NCBI GenBank assembly: GCA_036227345.1
Contig: CP109468.1
Span: 8,432,001-8,496,000, forward strand
DNA from: Streptomyces sp. NBC_01463
GTDB taxonomy: Bacteria; Actinomycetota; Actinomycetes; Streptomycetales; Streptomycetaceae
Direction of reading: 5' to 3'
Length of the DNA: 64,000 bases
Each line of letters opens with the position of its first letter. Position 1 is the stretch's first letter. The notes beneath the pieces were generated by a model that did not search any database, was not told the origin of the DNA, and worked only from the letters and a program-made list of their open reading frames with translations. Both the position numbers and the translations under genes were made by a program. Shown one piece after another: positions 16,793 through 25,575 of the stretch.

Positions 16793-17332
16793 ATGGATTC
16801 CCTGGAGCTCCTGGCCCACCCCATCCGGCTGCGGATCATTCACGCGATGGGCGGCGGACGACTGCTGACCACCACTCAGCTCTGCACCCGCATTCCCGAG
16901 GCGTCCAAGGCCACCGTCTACCGCCACATCGAACTGCTGGCGTCCGGCGGGGTCCTGGAAGTGGCCGAGGAGCGCCGGGTGCGGGGCGCGGTGGAACGCC
17001 ACTACCGGCTGCGCCGGGACCGGGCCGTGATCGATCCGGGCCGCGTCCTGACCGCCGACGAGCACAGGCAGGCCTTCGCCACCGCGATGACCGCCCTGCT
17101 GGCGGAGTTCCAGGTCTATCTCGACCGCGACGGTGCCGACCCGGTGGCCGACCGGGTCGGCTACCGGCAGCACGCGCTCTGGCTCAGCCCGGCGGAACTC
17201 GACGGACTGATCGCCGACCTGCGTGCGGCCATCGCGCCGAGACTGTCGAACGGGCCGAGCCCCGAGCGCTCGCAGTACCTGCTGAGCCCGATCCACTTCC
17301 CGGTGGAGGGCCCGCGCCAGGAGGGCGAGTGA
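16793..17332 (+). CDS. ArsR-like HTH regulator with C-terminal sensor domain
   Basis: A 179-residue protein with an N-terminal winged helix (LLAHPIRLRIIHAMGGGRLLTTTQLCTRIPEASKATVYRHIELLASGGVLEV, residues about 4-56) and a C-terminal domain of about 120 residues (AFATAMTALLAEFQVYLDRDGADPVADRVGYRQHALWLSPAELDGL) typical of regulators divergent from alpha/beta-hydrolase genes. GAGAAGG ends 8 nt before the ATG. The 36-bp gap to the hydrolase gene means the two promoters overlap, so binding there should affect both. Confidence 0.85.
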   Translation: MDSLELLAHPIRLRIIHAMGGGRLLTTTQLCTRIPEASKATVYRHIELLASGGVLEVAEERRVRGAVERHYRLRRDRAVIDPGRVLTADEHRQAFATAMTALLAEFQVYLDRDGADPVADRVGYRQHALWLSPAELDGLIADLRAAIAPRLSNGPSPERSQYLLSPIHFPVEGPRQEGE

Positions 17333-17536
17333 CCGCTCGGCCGCCGTGGCGGCCGGAGGGCCGGCCGACAGTGCCGGGGATGCTCACCGGACCGCTCGCG
17401 CTGCCTCAACAGGGCCACCGCTCCTCGGGCGCCCAGGGCGCGATCTATTGATGTGCCCCTGATCATTTTGGTGCGATCGGGCCAGGTCACGGCGTTCGGC
17501 CGGGCGGGGGCGGGCCGTCTGAGGTATGCCGGAATC

Positions 17537-18667
17537 ATGAACTTCCGGCGGTTCGCGCAGTCGCTCCACGTCTCAGGGCGCCCGGGGAAGGCCCTCCTGG
17601 TGATGCCCTTCGCTCTCATCGCCGCGGTGACCGCGGTCGACGTCAGCGTGCCGCCGGACGTCCACATGGGCCCGTTCCTGGTGGCGGCGCCCGCGGTCAC
17701 GGCGTCGTTCGCCGGCCCGCGGATGACGGCGCTCGTCGGGGCCGTCGCGGTACTCGCGCAGACCCTGGTCGCCGTCATACGCACCAGCCTCACCGACCTC
17801 AACCACACCTACCAGATCATCGCCCTGTTCCTGATCTCGGTCCTCGTCACCCTCTTCGCCCACGTGCGTGAGCGGAACGCGTCGCGGATGACGCAGCTGC
17901 GGGCAGTGGCCGAGGCCGCGCAGCGCGTGGTGATGCGCCCGCTGCCGGTACGCAGCGGGCCGCTGCGCACCGCCTCGATCTACCTCGCGGCGGCGGCCGA
18001 GGCGCAACTGGGCGGCGACCTCTTCGCCAGGGCCCGCACCGCCTCCGGGACACGGCTGATCATCGGTGACGTGCGGGGCAAGGGACTCGACGCGATCGGT
18101 GAGGCCGCGAGCGTCCTCGGGGCCTTCCGGGCCCTCGCGCACCAGGGTTCCTCGCTGCCCGGCCTGGTGGAGCAGCTGGAGCAGGGCGTCGCCGGGCACC
18201 GGGCGGACATGGCAGCCGGCGACGGGGGAGAGGAGGCCGAGAGCACCGCCGAGGGGTTCGTCACCGCCGCCGTGCTCGACATCCCCGACGCGGGCGACGG
18301 CCTCTCGCTCATCAACTGCGGACACCCTCCTCCGCTCGTGCTGCGCGACGGCCGGATCACCTCCCTGAACGTGCGGGAACCCGCACCGCCCCTGGGGCTC
18401 GCCCACCTGCTGGTCACGCGGTTCACTCCGGAGCCCTTCCGATTCGGCGTCGGCGATCTGCTGCTCCTGTACACGGACGGGGTCATCGAGGCGAGGAACG
18501 CGGCCGGGGACTTCTACCCCCTGCTGGAACGGCTCGCCGCGCGCCGCGGCGACACTCCCGACTCCCTGCTGACGTACCTCTGCGCGGACCTGCTGCGCCA
18601 TGCGGGCGGCAGTCTGGGGGACGACGTCGCCATGGTCGCTCTGGAGCGGCTGCCGGCGGAGGAGTGA
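17537..18667 (+). CDS. Membrane PP2C-type (SpoIIE) protein phosphatase
   Basis: A 376-residue protein. The N-terminal 105 residues contain about four hydrophobic segments (LLVMPFALIAAVTAVDVSV, FLVAAPAVTASFAG, ALVGAVAVLAQTLVAVI, QIIALFLISVLVTLFAHV). The C-terminal SpoIIE/PP2C domain has AQLGGDLFARA (first metal Asp), GDVRGKGLDAIGEAA, LINCGHPPPLVL, LLLYTDGVIEAR and GSLGDDVAMVAL. It should dephosphorylate a serine/threonine phosphoprotein such as an anti-sigma antagonist at the membrane. No partner kinase or STAS protein is adjacent. The ATG was chosen because the membrane region begins directly after it. Confidence 0.9.
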   Translation: MNFRRFAQSLHVSGRPGKALLVMPFALIAAVTAVDVSVPPDVHMGPFLVAAPAVTASFAGPRMTALVGAVAVLAQTLVAVIRTSLTDLNHTYQIIALFLISVLVTLFAHVRERNASRMTQLRAVAEAAQRVVMRPLPVRSGPLRTASIYLAAAAEAQLGGDLFARARTASGTRLIIGDVRGKGLDAIGEAASVLGAFRALAHQGSSLPGLVEQLEQGVAGHRADMAAGDGGEEAESTAEGFVTAAVLDIPDAGDGLSLINCGHPPPLVLRDGRITSLNVREPAPPLGLAHLLVTRFTPEPFRFGVGDLLLLYTDGVIEARNAAGDFYPLLERLAARRGDTPDSLLTYLCADLLRHAGGSLGDDVAMVALERLPAEE

Positions 18668-18838
18668 GCGGGGCGCGAACACGTCTGACGCTTTCCGGCC
18701 TCACCGTGTCGCCTTATGTCCGATCGGATGATCCATAGGTCCATTTGTGCTTCGTCGCGTATCCGGCACAACCATCCCCAGCCCTCGCGGGTCCCAACAA
18801 GTGGGAGCAATCAGCTCTCAGGGACACAAGGGGGAAAT

Positions 18839-19288
18839 ATGCGAAGTGCGCGCAATATCGCAACTGTCGGAGCGCTGACCACGCTGGTGGCGGGAGCCAC
18901 GGCGGTGTTCGGGACCACCGCCTCCGCCGCACCCAACGTCACTCCGCAGCGGGTGTGCGGCAGTGCCTACAAGACCGTCAACTCGGTGCCCGTCGGCTCG
19001 CTGGGCACCGTCTACCTGACCTACAACCCCTCGAACGGCAAGAACTGCGTCGCGACCATCCGCGCCAACCCGGGCACGGCCAAGGACATGTCGACGTACG
19101 TCTACGTGCCCGACACCGACGAGTGGGCCGGGGACAACGGGAACTACACGTCGTACGCCGGACCGGCCTACGTCTACGGCAAGGGCCACTGCGTGAGCTG
19201 GGGCGGCAACATCGCCAACGTGTACGTCTCGGTGGACAACTCCAACTGCGCGGCACGCAAGGAGCACCGGGTCACCGAGATCCGCTGA
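18839..19288 (+). CDS. Small secreted SapA-like (spore-associated) protein
   Basis: A 149-residue exported protein: signal peptide MRSARNIATVGALTTLVAGATAVFGTTASA, then a mature domain with CGSAYKTVNS, TVYLTYNPSNGKNCVATIRANPGTAKDMSTYVYV, GNYTSYAGPAYVYGKGHCVSWGGNI. This run resembles Streptomyces proteins annotated as spore-associated protein A, whose biochemical role is unknown. Four cysteines probably form two disulfides. The purine run AAGGGGGA just before the ATG is the ribosome binding site and decides the start. It is followed by a perfect hairpin terminator. Confidence 0.75.
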   Translation: MRSARNIATVGALTTLVAGATAVFGTTASAAPNVTPQRVCGSAYKTVNSVPVGSLGTVYLTYNPSNGKNCVATIRANPGTAKDMSTYVYVPDTDEWAGDNGNYTSYAGPAYVYGKGHCVSWGGNIANVYVSVDNSNCAARKEHRVTEIR

Positions 19289-19330
19289 TCCGGCGGCACG
19301 CCGGCCGTCCTGAACCGCACCGCCGCTCTC

Positions 19331-19366
19331 CCGGACCGGCCGTCACACATGCGACGGCCGGTCCGG
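19331..19366 (+). terminator. Hairpin terminator after SapA-like gene
   Basis: A perfect 14-bp stem (19331-19344 with 19353-19366) and an 8-nt loop lie 43 bp after the stop of the SapA-like gene. Confidence 0.75.
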
Positions 19367-19467
19367 TCTGCCGGCAATGCGGTTGCCCGCGCGACGGATC
19401 ACGGGCGATGGTGTCCTGGTGATCATCCCCGCCCGGCCGGGCGGGAGCGAAGGACGGCGGAGCAGCC

Positions 19468-21000
19468 TTGACGATCGTGTTCGACACGGCGAGCGGCCGG
19501 GTGCGCGGACGACGCCCGGACCGGGGCGTCGTCCGCGTGCTCGGGATCCCGTACGCCGAACCGCCGTTCGGGGCCGACCGGTTCAGGGAGCCGCGCCCCC
19601 GGCGGCCCTGGCCGGGCATCCGCGACTGCGTGGACCACGGCCCCGTCCCGCCGCAGTCGGCGGAGCTGCCGGGCGCGCCGCGGTGGTCCCCGGGCGACGA
19701 GGACGTGCTCACCCTCAACGTCTGGACGCCCGAGCGCGAGCAGGGCGTCGCCGAGCGCCCGCTGCCCGTGCTCGTCTGGATCCACGGTGGCGCCTACACC
19801 TTCGGGTCCGGCGCCCAGCCCGACTTCGACGGCGCCGCGCTCGTGCGCGCCGGCCTGGTGGTGGTCACCCTCAACTACCGTCTCGGATTCGAGGGGTTCG
19901 GCCACGTCCCGGCCGACGGCGCGGACGCCTGCCCGCCCAACCGCGGGCTGCTCGACCAGATCGCCGCACTGGAATGGGTACGTGACAACATCGCGGCCTT
20001 CGGGGGAGCGCCGGACAACGTCACCGTGGCCGGGCAGTCCGCCGGGGCGACGTCCGTCGCGTGTCTGATGACCATGGACCGGGCACGGGGGCTGTTCCGG
20101 CGCGCGATCGCCCACAGCGCGGTCGGCCCGGTCTTCGCGCCGGAGCTCGCCGCACACCTCACACGGCAGGTGGCAGCCGCTGCGGGAGCGCCCGCGACCC
20201 GCGCCGGACTGACGGCCCTGTCCGCACAGGCCCTGGTCCAGGCGTCCGACGCGGTCGTCGACGGATACCGGCAGGACCCCTCCGCCGGGCGCCTCTCCTG
20301 GGACCCGGTCGTCTTCGGCCCGGTCGCCGACGGCCGGCTCCTGCGCGCCGAGCCACTGGAACTGATCGCGGCAGGGGCGGCCCCGGACATCGATCTCCTG
20401 GTCTGTCACACGACACAGGAGTACTGGCTGCTCGCCGCCGTCGGCAGTTGTACCGAGGTCACGACCGAGGAGGAACTGGCCCGCTTCACCAAGGACTTCG
20501 GGCTCCCGGACTCCCTGCCGGCCGGGTATCGCCGTCTCGTGCCCGATGCGGGCGTGCGTGACATCCAGCTCGCGCTGTACGGGGACCGGAGCTTCGGCGA
20601 GTACAGCAACCGGCTCGCCGACGCGCAGGTGCGCGCCGGCGGACGCACCTTCCTTTCGCGTTTCGCCCGGCAGCGGGGCGGCTCGGAGCCGGGGGTGTTC
20701 GCCTGGCACTGCGCGGACGTGCCCTTCGCCTTCGGGAATCCGGACGAGGAGAGCGTCCGCTTTCTGATCGGTGGCCCGCCCACGCCCGATGACCGGCGGC
20801 TCTCGGCCCGGATGGTGGCGGCCTGGGCCGGTTTCGCGGCCTCCGGTGACCCCGGGTGGGAGCCGGCCGGCGCCGCCCCGGGCGACGCGATCAGGATCTG
20901 GGGAACGGCGGAGTCCGCTGCGGGACCCGACTTCTGGCAGGACGCCGAGGCGCTGCGCGCCCTGTGGGAGCCGTTCGCCTACCGCCCCGAACTGCCCTGA
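19468..21000 (+). CDS. Type-B carboxylesterase/lipase
   Basis: A 510-residue enzyme with a TTG start supported by a GGCGGAG-type site just upstream and by the immediate family N-terminus TASGRVRG...GIPYAEPPFG. Other landmarks are DVLTLNVWTP, IHGGAYTFGSG (oxyanion hole), the nucleophile elbow GQSAGA (Ser191), the acid in the middle part and the His in the WHCADVPFAFGN region. No signal peptide is present, so it acts in the cytoplasm on carboxylic or carbamate esters such as para-nitrobenzyl-type substrates. It converges with the lipoprotein gene across 42 bp. Confidence 0.9.
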   Translation: MTIVFDTASGRVRGRRPDRGVVRVLGIPYAEPPFGADRFREPRPRRPWPGIRDCVDHGPVPPQSAELPGAPRWSPGDEDVLTLNVWTPEREQGVAERPLPVLVWIHGGAYTFGSGAQPDFDGAALVRAGLVVVTLNYRLGFEGFGHVPADGADACPPNRGLLDQIAALEWVRDNIAAFGGAPDNVTVAGQSAGATSVACLMTMDRARGLFRRAIAHSAVGPVFAPELAAHLTRQVAAAAGAPATRAGLTALSAQALVQASDAVVDGYRQDPSAGRLSWDPVVFGPVADGRLLRAEPLELIAAGAAPDIDLLVCHTTQEYWLLAAVGSCTEVTTEEELARFTKDFGLPDSLPAGYRRLVPDAGVRDIQLALYGDRSFGEYSNRLADAQVRAGGRTFLSRFARQRGGSEPGVFAWHCADVPFAFGNPDEESVRFLIGGPPTPDDRRLSARMVAAWAGFAASGDPGWEPAGAAPGDAIRIWGTAESAAGPDFWQDAEALRALWEPFAYRPELP

Positions 21001-21042
21001 CGCGCACGCACCGACGTGTGCGGGAACCCGTCCGCGTACGTG

Positions 21043-22074
21043 TCACAAGGGCGGAAGCCGCAAGGGGCCCCGGCCCTGGCGGACCGTGCCGACCGGGCGC
21101 GGCTGCCCCACCGGGTTGCCGCGCACGTCCGTCGTGACGACCACGGCCTTGTCGCCCAGGCACCGCTTGTCCCGGTCCGGCTCCTCGCAGTAGAGGACGT
21201 ACCCGGTGAGCCGGTCGACGGTCCCCGGCTCCAGACTCCACACCCCGCTGAACTCGCTGACCTGCACGCGCGGGTGCGTGGCCAGCAGCTGTGTCCTGAC
21301 GGCCTGCTGCGCGGTGCGGGCGAACCTCTGCTGCGTCGCGAAGGGTCTGACGATCCGCGCCCGCCCCGCGGTGTCGAGCCGGCCGTCCGCCGCCGTATAG
21401 CTCGCGGCGTAGTAGGGGCGTGACTGGAGGGCCGCCAGGAGGCGGGTCTCGCTCAGCCGCATCGCCGTCGGCTGCGACTTATTGCCGGCCGGGCGGTTCC
21501 CGGCGACCGAGGGCGACGCCAGGTTCACCGAGGCGCCCGGCCGGCCGGCGGGCCGGTCCCCGCGTGTGTCCGGCTCCTTCCACTTCCGTACGCACGAGCC
21601 GATGTCCGCCAGGACGCGGGTCACGGTGGCGTTGGTGAGGGAGGCCACGATCCACGGGGCGCCGGACGACGGTTCGACCCCGACCACCTCGTAGCCGCAG
21701 CTCCGGAACGTACGGATCAGCACGCGCAGCCCGGCCGCCTCGGACCGCCCGCGCTCCACCGCGTCGTCGAGAACTCCTTTGCAGGCATGCGTGTTGCACG
21801 TGCCGGCCTCGGCGTCGACCCGCATCCGGACGACCGCGTCGGGGTCGTCGGCCACGGCGAAGGTGATCTCCGAGCCGCCCGACTTCGGGAACAGCGTGCG
21901 GGCGCCGATGACCCGGAGCACGCCCGGGTAGTGCGCCTCGGCGAGCTTCTCGGCGAAGCGCCGGTCCTCCTTGGTGCTCACCACGCCGCAGCCGGCGAGT
22001 GTCAGTGCGACCGCGCACACCAGCGCGCCGGTGACCCCGGCCCTGAACCTGCGTGTTCCCGGAGGCCCGCCCAT
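21043..22074 (-). CDS. Lipoprotein of unknown function
   Basis: A 343-residue protein with a lipoprotein signal: basic start MGGPPGTRRFR, hydrophobic core AGVTGALVCAVALT and lipobox LAGC (Cys near residue 28). The mature part has no motif I can assign; two halves (SEITFAVADDPDAVVRMRVDAEAGTC and LAALQSRPYYAASYTAADGRLDTAGRARIVRPF) recall Streptomyces-restricted lipoproteins such as the SCO7460-type group, though this is only an impression. GAGGAG precedes the ATG. It should be anchored to the outer face of the membrane. It is divergent from the protease gene. Confidence 0.75.
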   Translation of the reverse strand: MGGPPGTRRFRAGVTGALVCAVALTLAGCGVVSTKEDRRFAEKLAEAHYPGVLRVIGARTLFPKSGGSEITFAVADDPDAVVRMRVDAEAGTCNTHACKGVLDDAVERGRSEAAGLRVLIRTFRSCGYEVVGVEPSSGAPWIVASLTNATVTRVLADIGSCVRKWKEPDTRGDRPAGRPGASVNLASPSVAGNRPAGNKSQPTAMRLSETRLLAALQSRPYYAASYTAADGRLDTAGRARIVRPFATQQRFARTAQQAVRTQLLATHPRVQVSEFSGVWSLEPGTVDRLTGYVLYCEEPDRDKRCLGDKAVVVTTDVRGNPVGQPRPVGTVRQGRGPLRLPPL

Positions 22075-22295
22075 GTCCGCTCTCCTCGCCCGTGTGCCGT
22101 GCCCGTAAGTCCGGCGCGGCCCCGCTTCGTTCACCTGATGTGAAGGTAGGACCGGGGCTGGCCTGCCGGATGAGTACGCCTACTCAATGTGCGGGCCCCG
22201 GCGTCCCCGGGTGTCATCGGTACGCGGCCCGTTCCGGCCGCGTCATTGGCATGGACCTGCAAACGACTCTGGGCTACAGTCCGGATCGGCACACT

Positions 22296-22311
22296 CTGAG
22301 AGCGCTCTCAG
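22296..22311. promoter_or_regulatory. Perfect LacI/CebR-type operator palindrome
   Basis: CTGAGAGCGCTCTCAG is a 16-bp perfect palindrome 67 bp upstream of the protease start. Its core differs at two symmetrical positions from the CebR operator TGGGAGCGCTCCCA known from Streptomyces. LacI-family repressors recognise such CG-centred palindromes. No LacI-type gene is in the window, so a regulator encoded elsewhere must act here. The rest of the 304-bp divergent region shows nothing I can name. Confidence 0.7.
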
Positions 22312-22378
22312 ACGAGACGCCTCCCGGACGCCTGCTGTTCCTCCCCCACCACGCCGGAACAACAGAAGGGCCAATACC

Positions 22379-23548
22379 GTGAGACGCACCACGGCTTTAC
22401 GAACCGCTCTGTCCGCCGTGCTCCTCGTCGGAGCCTGGGCGGGCGCGGGGTTCCCCTCCGCCTCCGCCTCTCCCTCCGCCGCGGACGCCCCCACCGCCGT
22501 CGGGACCGACACCCGACAGGCCTCCACCGGTCTCATCGCCGCCATGCAGCAGGACCTCGGCCTGACGGAGAGTCAGGCCCGGGCGCGGCTCACCGCGGAG
22601 AAGACCGCGACCGCGATACAGCCCGAGGCGCGACGCGCCGCCGGAGCCTCCTACGGCGGCTCCTGGTTCGACGCGTCGACGGGCGGCCTGACCGTCGCCG
22701 TCACCAGCCGGAAGCAGGCGGCCGCCGTGCGGGCGACGGGTGCCGCCGTCCGCCTGGTGACCCACACCGAACGCAGCCTCGACGCCGTCAAGGCGAAGCT
22801 CGACCGGCTCCACGCACCCGCCGGCGTCAGCAGCTGGCACGTCGACCCCGAGGCGAACAAGGTCGTCGTCGACGTCGTCGCCTCCGCGCAGTCTGACAAC
22901 GATGTCCGCACCTTCCTGGCGCAGGCCAGGAACGCCGGCCCCGTCACCGTCGAGCAGACCGCCGAGGCGCCGCGGACCTTCTCCGCCGGGACGGTGGGCG
23001 GCGACCCCTACTACACGGGGAACGTCCGGTGCTCCATCGGCTTCTCCGTGTACGGCGGCTTCGTCACCGCCGGACACTGCGGGCAGGCCGGCGCCTCCGT
23101 CAGCGGATGGGACGGCTCGGGCATAGGCAACTTCCAGGGATCCTCCTTCCCCGGTGACGACTACGCCTGGGTCAGCGTGGGCAACGGCTGGTGGACCGTC
23201 CCCGTGGTCCTGGGCTGGGGCACCGTCTCCGACCAGCTGGTCCGCGGCTCCGCCGTGGCCCCGGTCGGCGCCTCGATCTGCCGCTCCGGCTCCACCTCGC
23301 ACTGGCACTGCGGAAACGTGCTCGCCACCAACGAGACGGTGAACTACAGCCAGGGCGCGGTGCACGAGATGACCAAGACCAGTGTCTGCGCCGAACCCGG
23401 CGACTCGGGCGGATCCTTCATCAGCGGCGACCAGGCGCAGGGCGTCACCTCGGGCGGGTGGGGCAACTGCAGCTCCGGCGGTGAGACCTGGCACCAGCCG
23501 ATCAACGAGATCCTGAACCGGTACGGGCTGACACTGCACACGGCCTGA
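22379..23548 (+). CDS. Secreted S1E serine protease (streptogrisin/alpha-lytic type)
   Basis: A 389-residue preproprotein with a GTG start behind AGAAGGG. There is a signal peptide of about 32 residues, a pro-region of about 160 residues with the alpha-lytic-protease prodomain (VRLVTHTERSLDAVKAKLDRL), then the mature chymotrypsin fold. The triad is His233 (TAGHCG), Asp261 (DDYAW; Asp260 adjacent) and Ser343 (EPGDSGGS). Six cysteines can form the three conserved disulfides. The prodomain acts as a folding chaperone and is removed autocatalytically. A perfect LacI-type palindrome upstream indicates carbon-source control, and a strong hairpin follows the gene. Confidence 0.9.
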   Translation: MRRTTALRTALSAVLLVGAWAGAGFPSASASPSAADAPTAVGTDTRQASTGLIAAMQQDLGLTESQARARLTAEKTATAIQPEARRAAGASYGGSWFDASTGGLTVAVTSRKQAAAVRATGAAVRLVTHTERSLDAVKAKLDRLHAPAGVSSWHVDPEANKVVVDVVASAQSDNDVRTFLAQARNAGPVTVEQTAEAPRTFSAGTVGGDPYYTGNVRCSIGFSVYGGFVTAGHCGQAGASVSGWDGSGIGNFQGSSFPGDDYAWVSVGNGWWTVPVVLGWGTVSDQLVRGSAVAPVGASICRSGSTSHWHCGNVLATNETVNYSQGAVHEMTKTSVCAEPGDSGGSFISGDQAQGVTSGGWGNCSSGGETWHQPINEILNRYGLTLHTA

Positions 23549-23566
23549 CGCCGGCCGACCGGTCCC

Positions 23567-23613
23567 GGGGGCCTGTCGCACGGGAGCACACCGCTCCCGC
23601 GTGGCAGGCCCCC
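23567..23613 (+). terminator. Strong hairpin terminator after protease gene
   Basis: A 21-bp stem with 18 Watson-Crick pairs, two G-U pairs and one mismatch (23567-23587 with 23593-23613) and a 5-nt loop begins 19 bp after the protease stop. Confidence 0.75.
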
Positions 23614-23694
23614 GGTGCGCTGCCCGGACCCCGCCCCTCCGGGCCGCGACCACGACCGGGATCCGGCACGGCCCGCGGGACGTACACTCCACTC

Positions 23695-23799
23695 ATGGGT
23701 CACACAGATGCGGTGAGGGAGTGCCTGCGACAGGTGCCTCACCTGCTGGGCCCCGCCGCTCCCCAGGCGCGCTGCCGCGCCCTGCACGGTCACGGCTGA
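23695..23799 (+). CDS. Possible 34-residue leaderless small ORF
   Basis: ATG at 23695 opens a 34-codon frame (MGHTDAVRECLRQVPHLL...) ending TGA at 23799. TACACT (23683-23688), a TAnnnT-type -10, lies 6 nt upstream, the spacing expected for a leaderless message; no good -35 is visible. The peptide is rich in His, Arg and Cys. It lies about 200 nt before the MurE-type gene, with no obvious hairpin in between, so it could be a regulatory leader or simply chance coding. The 23800-24000 stretch holds nothing else I can name except GAGAGGA before the MurE-type start. Confidence 0.3.
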   Translation: MGHTDAVRECLRQVPHLLGPAAPQARCRALHGHG

Positions 23800-24000
23800 C
23801 CAGGAACCCACCGCAGCCGGCCGCGCCACGACGATCTTCCCGTCCCGGCCGCGCTCCACCGCTCCGCCATCGGAGCCGCACCACCTCCTTCGCTGCGCCG
23901 AGCGCAGCACCCCACACCATGCGCAGCTCCCGCGGCGCGCCGTCGGCAACCCCACGACGGCGGCCGACGGGCCGAGCCGCATTTTCGAGAGGACCCCTGC

Positions 24001-25503
24001 ATGAATCTGAGGGAGTTGCTGGCCGGTCACGATCACGAGGTCCTCCTCGGTGATCCGGAGACCCCGATCACCGCCGGAGCCTGCTTCGACGCCCATCGCG
24101 TCACACCGGGTTCGCTCTACATCGCCGTTCCCGGGCACGAGGAGGGCGGTCCCGGGGCCGTCGGCCCGGCGCTGGCACGCGGCGCCGTCGCCGTGCTCCT
24201 GGAGAGCGGGGAGCCGGAGATCCTGGCCGCCGTGCAGGCCGCCGACACCGGTGCGTGTGTGGTGCGCGTGGCGGACACCCGTATCGCGGCCGCGGTGGTC
24301 ACCTCCCGCTACTTCGGTGAACCCGGCCGGTCCATGGACATGGTGGCGGTCACCGGAACCAACGGGAAGACGTCGGTCTCGTACATGGTCGAGTCCGTCC
24401 TGCGGATCGCCGAGGGCGCGAAGGTCGGCGTGATCGGAACGGCGGGCAGCCGGATCGGTGACGCGCTCATCCCGATGCCCCGCTCGGTTCTGACCACGCC
24501 GGAGTCACCGGACTTCCAGTACCTCCTCGGGCAGATGCGGGACCAGGAGGTCGGCACGGTGGTCCTGGAGGCCACCTCAATGGGACTCCTGCACCGCAGG
24601 GTGGACCGCGCCTTCCTGGACGTGGGCATCTTCACCAACCTCACCCAGGACCACCTCGACGACCACGGCACGATGGAGCACTACCGCGACGCCAAACTCC
24701 GTCTCTTCCAGGGGCTGTGCCGCAGCGCCGTGGTCAACGCGGACGACCCGGTGGGTGCGGCGATCGCCCCGACGATGCCGGGCAGGGTCGCCACCTACGG
24801 CATCGACGCACCGGCCGACTACTGGGCCACGGACCTGAACATGAACGCCTTCGGTACCGAGTTCATCCTCCACCACGACGGCAGCAAGTACCCGGCGAAG
24901 ATCCCCGTCCCCGGGCGCTTCTCCGTCTCCAACGCGCTGGCCTCCGTGGCGGCCTGCCACCTCCTGGGACACGAACTCGCCGGGCTGGTTGCCGCGCTGG
25001 AGCGGATGCCCCCGGTCCCCGGCCGGCTCGAACGCTTCGAGACGGCGCGAGGCACGGCCGTGATCGTGGACTACGCCCACTCGCCGGACTCACTGGACAA
25101 GGTCCTCGCCGCCGTAAGGGACTTCGCGCGGGGCCGGGTCATCACCGTCTTCGGCTGCGGCGGAGACCGGGACGTCACCAAGCGGGCCAGGATGGGCGAG
25201 ATCGCCGGTGCCCGCTCCGACCTGTGCGTCCTGACCTCCGACAACCCCAGGAACGAGGACCCCGAGGCGATCATGGACCAGATCGCCCCGGGGCTCCTGG
25301 CCACGGGAACGCCGTTCGAGCGCTACGCGGACCGGCGCGACGCGATCGCCTTCGCCCTGGCATCCGCCGCACCCGAGGACATCGTGCTGGTGGCGGGGAA
25401 GGGAAGTGAGCCGTTCCAGATCGTCGGTGAACAGCTCATCCCCTTCAGCGACATGGCGACGGTGCGCGAACTCGCCGCCGCGCAGGACGGATCGCAGGTC
25501 TGA
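24001..25503 (+). CDS. Orphan MurE-type UDP-MurNAc-dipeptide ligase
   Basis: A 500-residue Mur ligase with the usual three domains: an N-terminal UDP-binding part, the central ATPase with TGTNGKTS (P-loop, about 117-124) and NLTQDHLDDHGTMEHYRDAKLRLF, whose Lys would be carbamylated, and a C-terminal domain with DNPRNEDP. That motif is the diaminopimelate-recognition sequence of MurE, so it should add DAP to UDP-MurNAc-Ala-Glu. It is not in a division/cell-wall cluster: neighbours are a secreted protease and a LysR gene. It is therefore probably a second copy with a specialised role, for example resistance or conditional wall synthesis. Confidence 0.85.
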   Translation: MNLRELLAGHDHEVLLGDPETPITAGACFDAHRVTPGSLYIAVPGHEEGGPGAVGPALARGAVAVLLESGEPEILAAVQAADTGACVVRVADTRIAAAVVTSRYFGEPGRSMDMVAVTGTNGKTSVSYMVESVLRIAEGAKVGVIGTAGSRIGDALIPMPRSVLTTPESPDFQYLLGQMRDQEVGTVVLEATSMGLLHRRVDRAFLDVGIFTNLTQDHLDDHGTMEHYRDAKLRLFQGLCRSAVVNADDPVGAAIAPTMPGRVATYGIDAPADYWATDLNMNAFGTEFILHHDGSKYPAKIPVPGRFSVSNALASVAACHLLGHELAGLVAALERMPPVPGRLERFETARGTAVIVDYAHSPDSLDKVLAAVRDFARGRVITVFGCGGDRDVTKRARMGEIAGARSDLCVLTSDNPRNEDPEAIMDQIAPGLLATGTPFERYADRRDAIAFALASAAPEDIVLVAGKGSEPFQIVGEQLIPFSDMATVRELAAAQDGSQV

Positions 25504-25505
25504 TC

Positions 25506-25575
25506 GCGGGGCCGCGGGATCGGCCGGACGGGCTCCGCGGACACCGCTGGGCCCGGCCGGCCGACGCGGCCCCGC
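25506..25575. terminator. Long bidirectional hairpin between MurE-type and lysR genes
   Basis: GCGGGGCCGCG (25506-25516) pairs exactly with CGCGGCCCCGC (25565-25575), and GGCCGG/CCGGCC pairs extend it inwards. It fills the 72-bp gap between two convergent genes. Confidence 0.6.
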
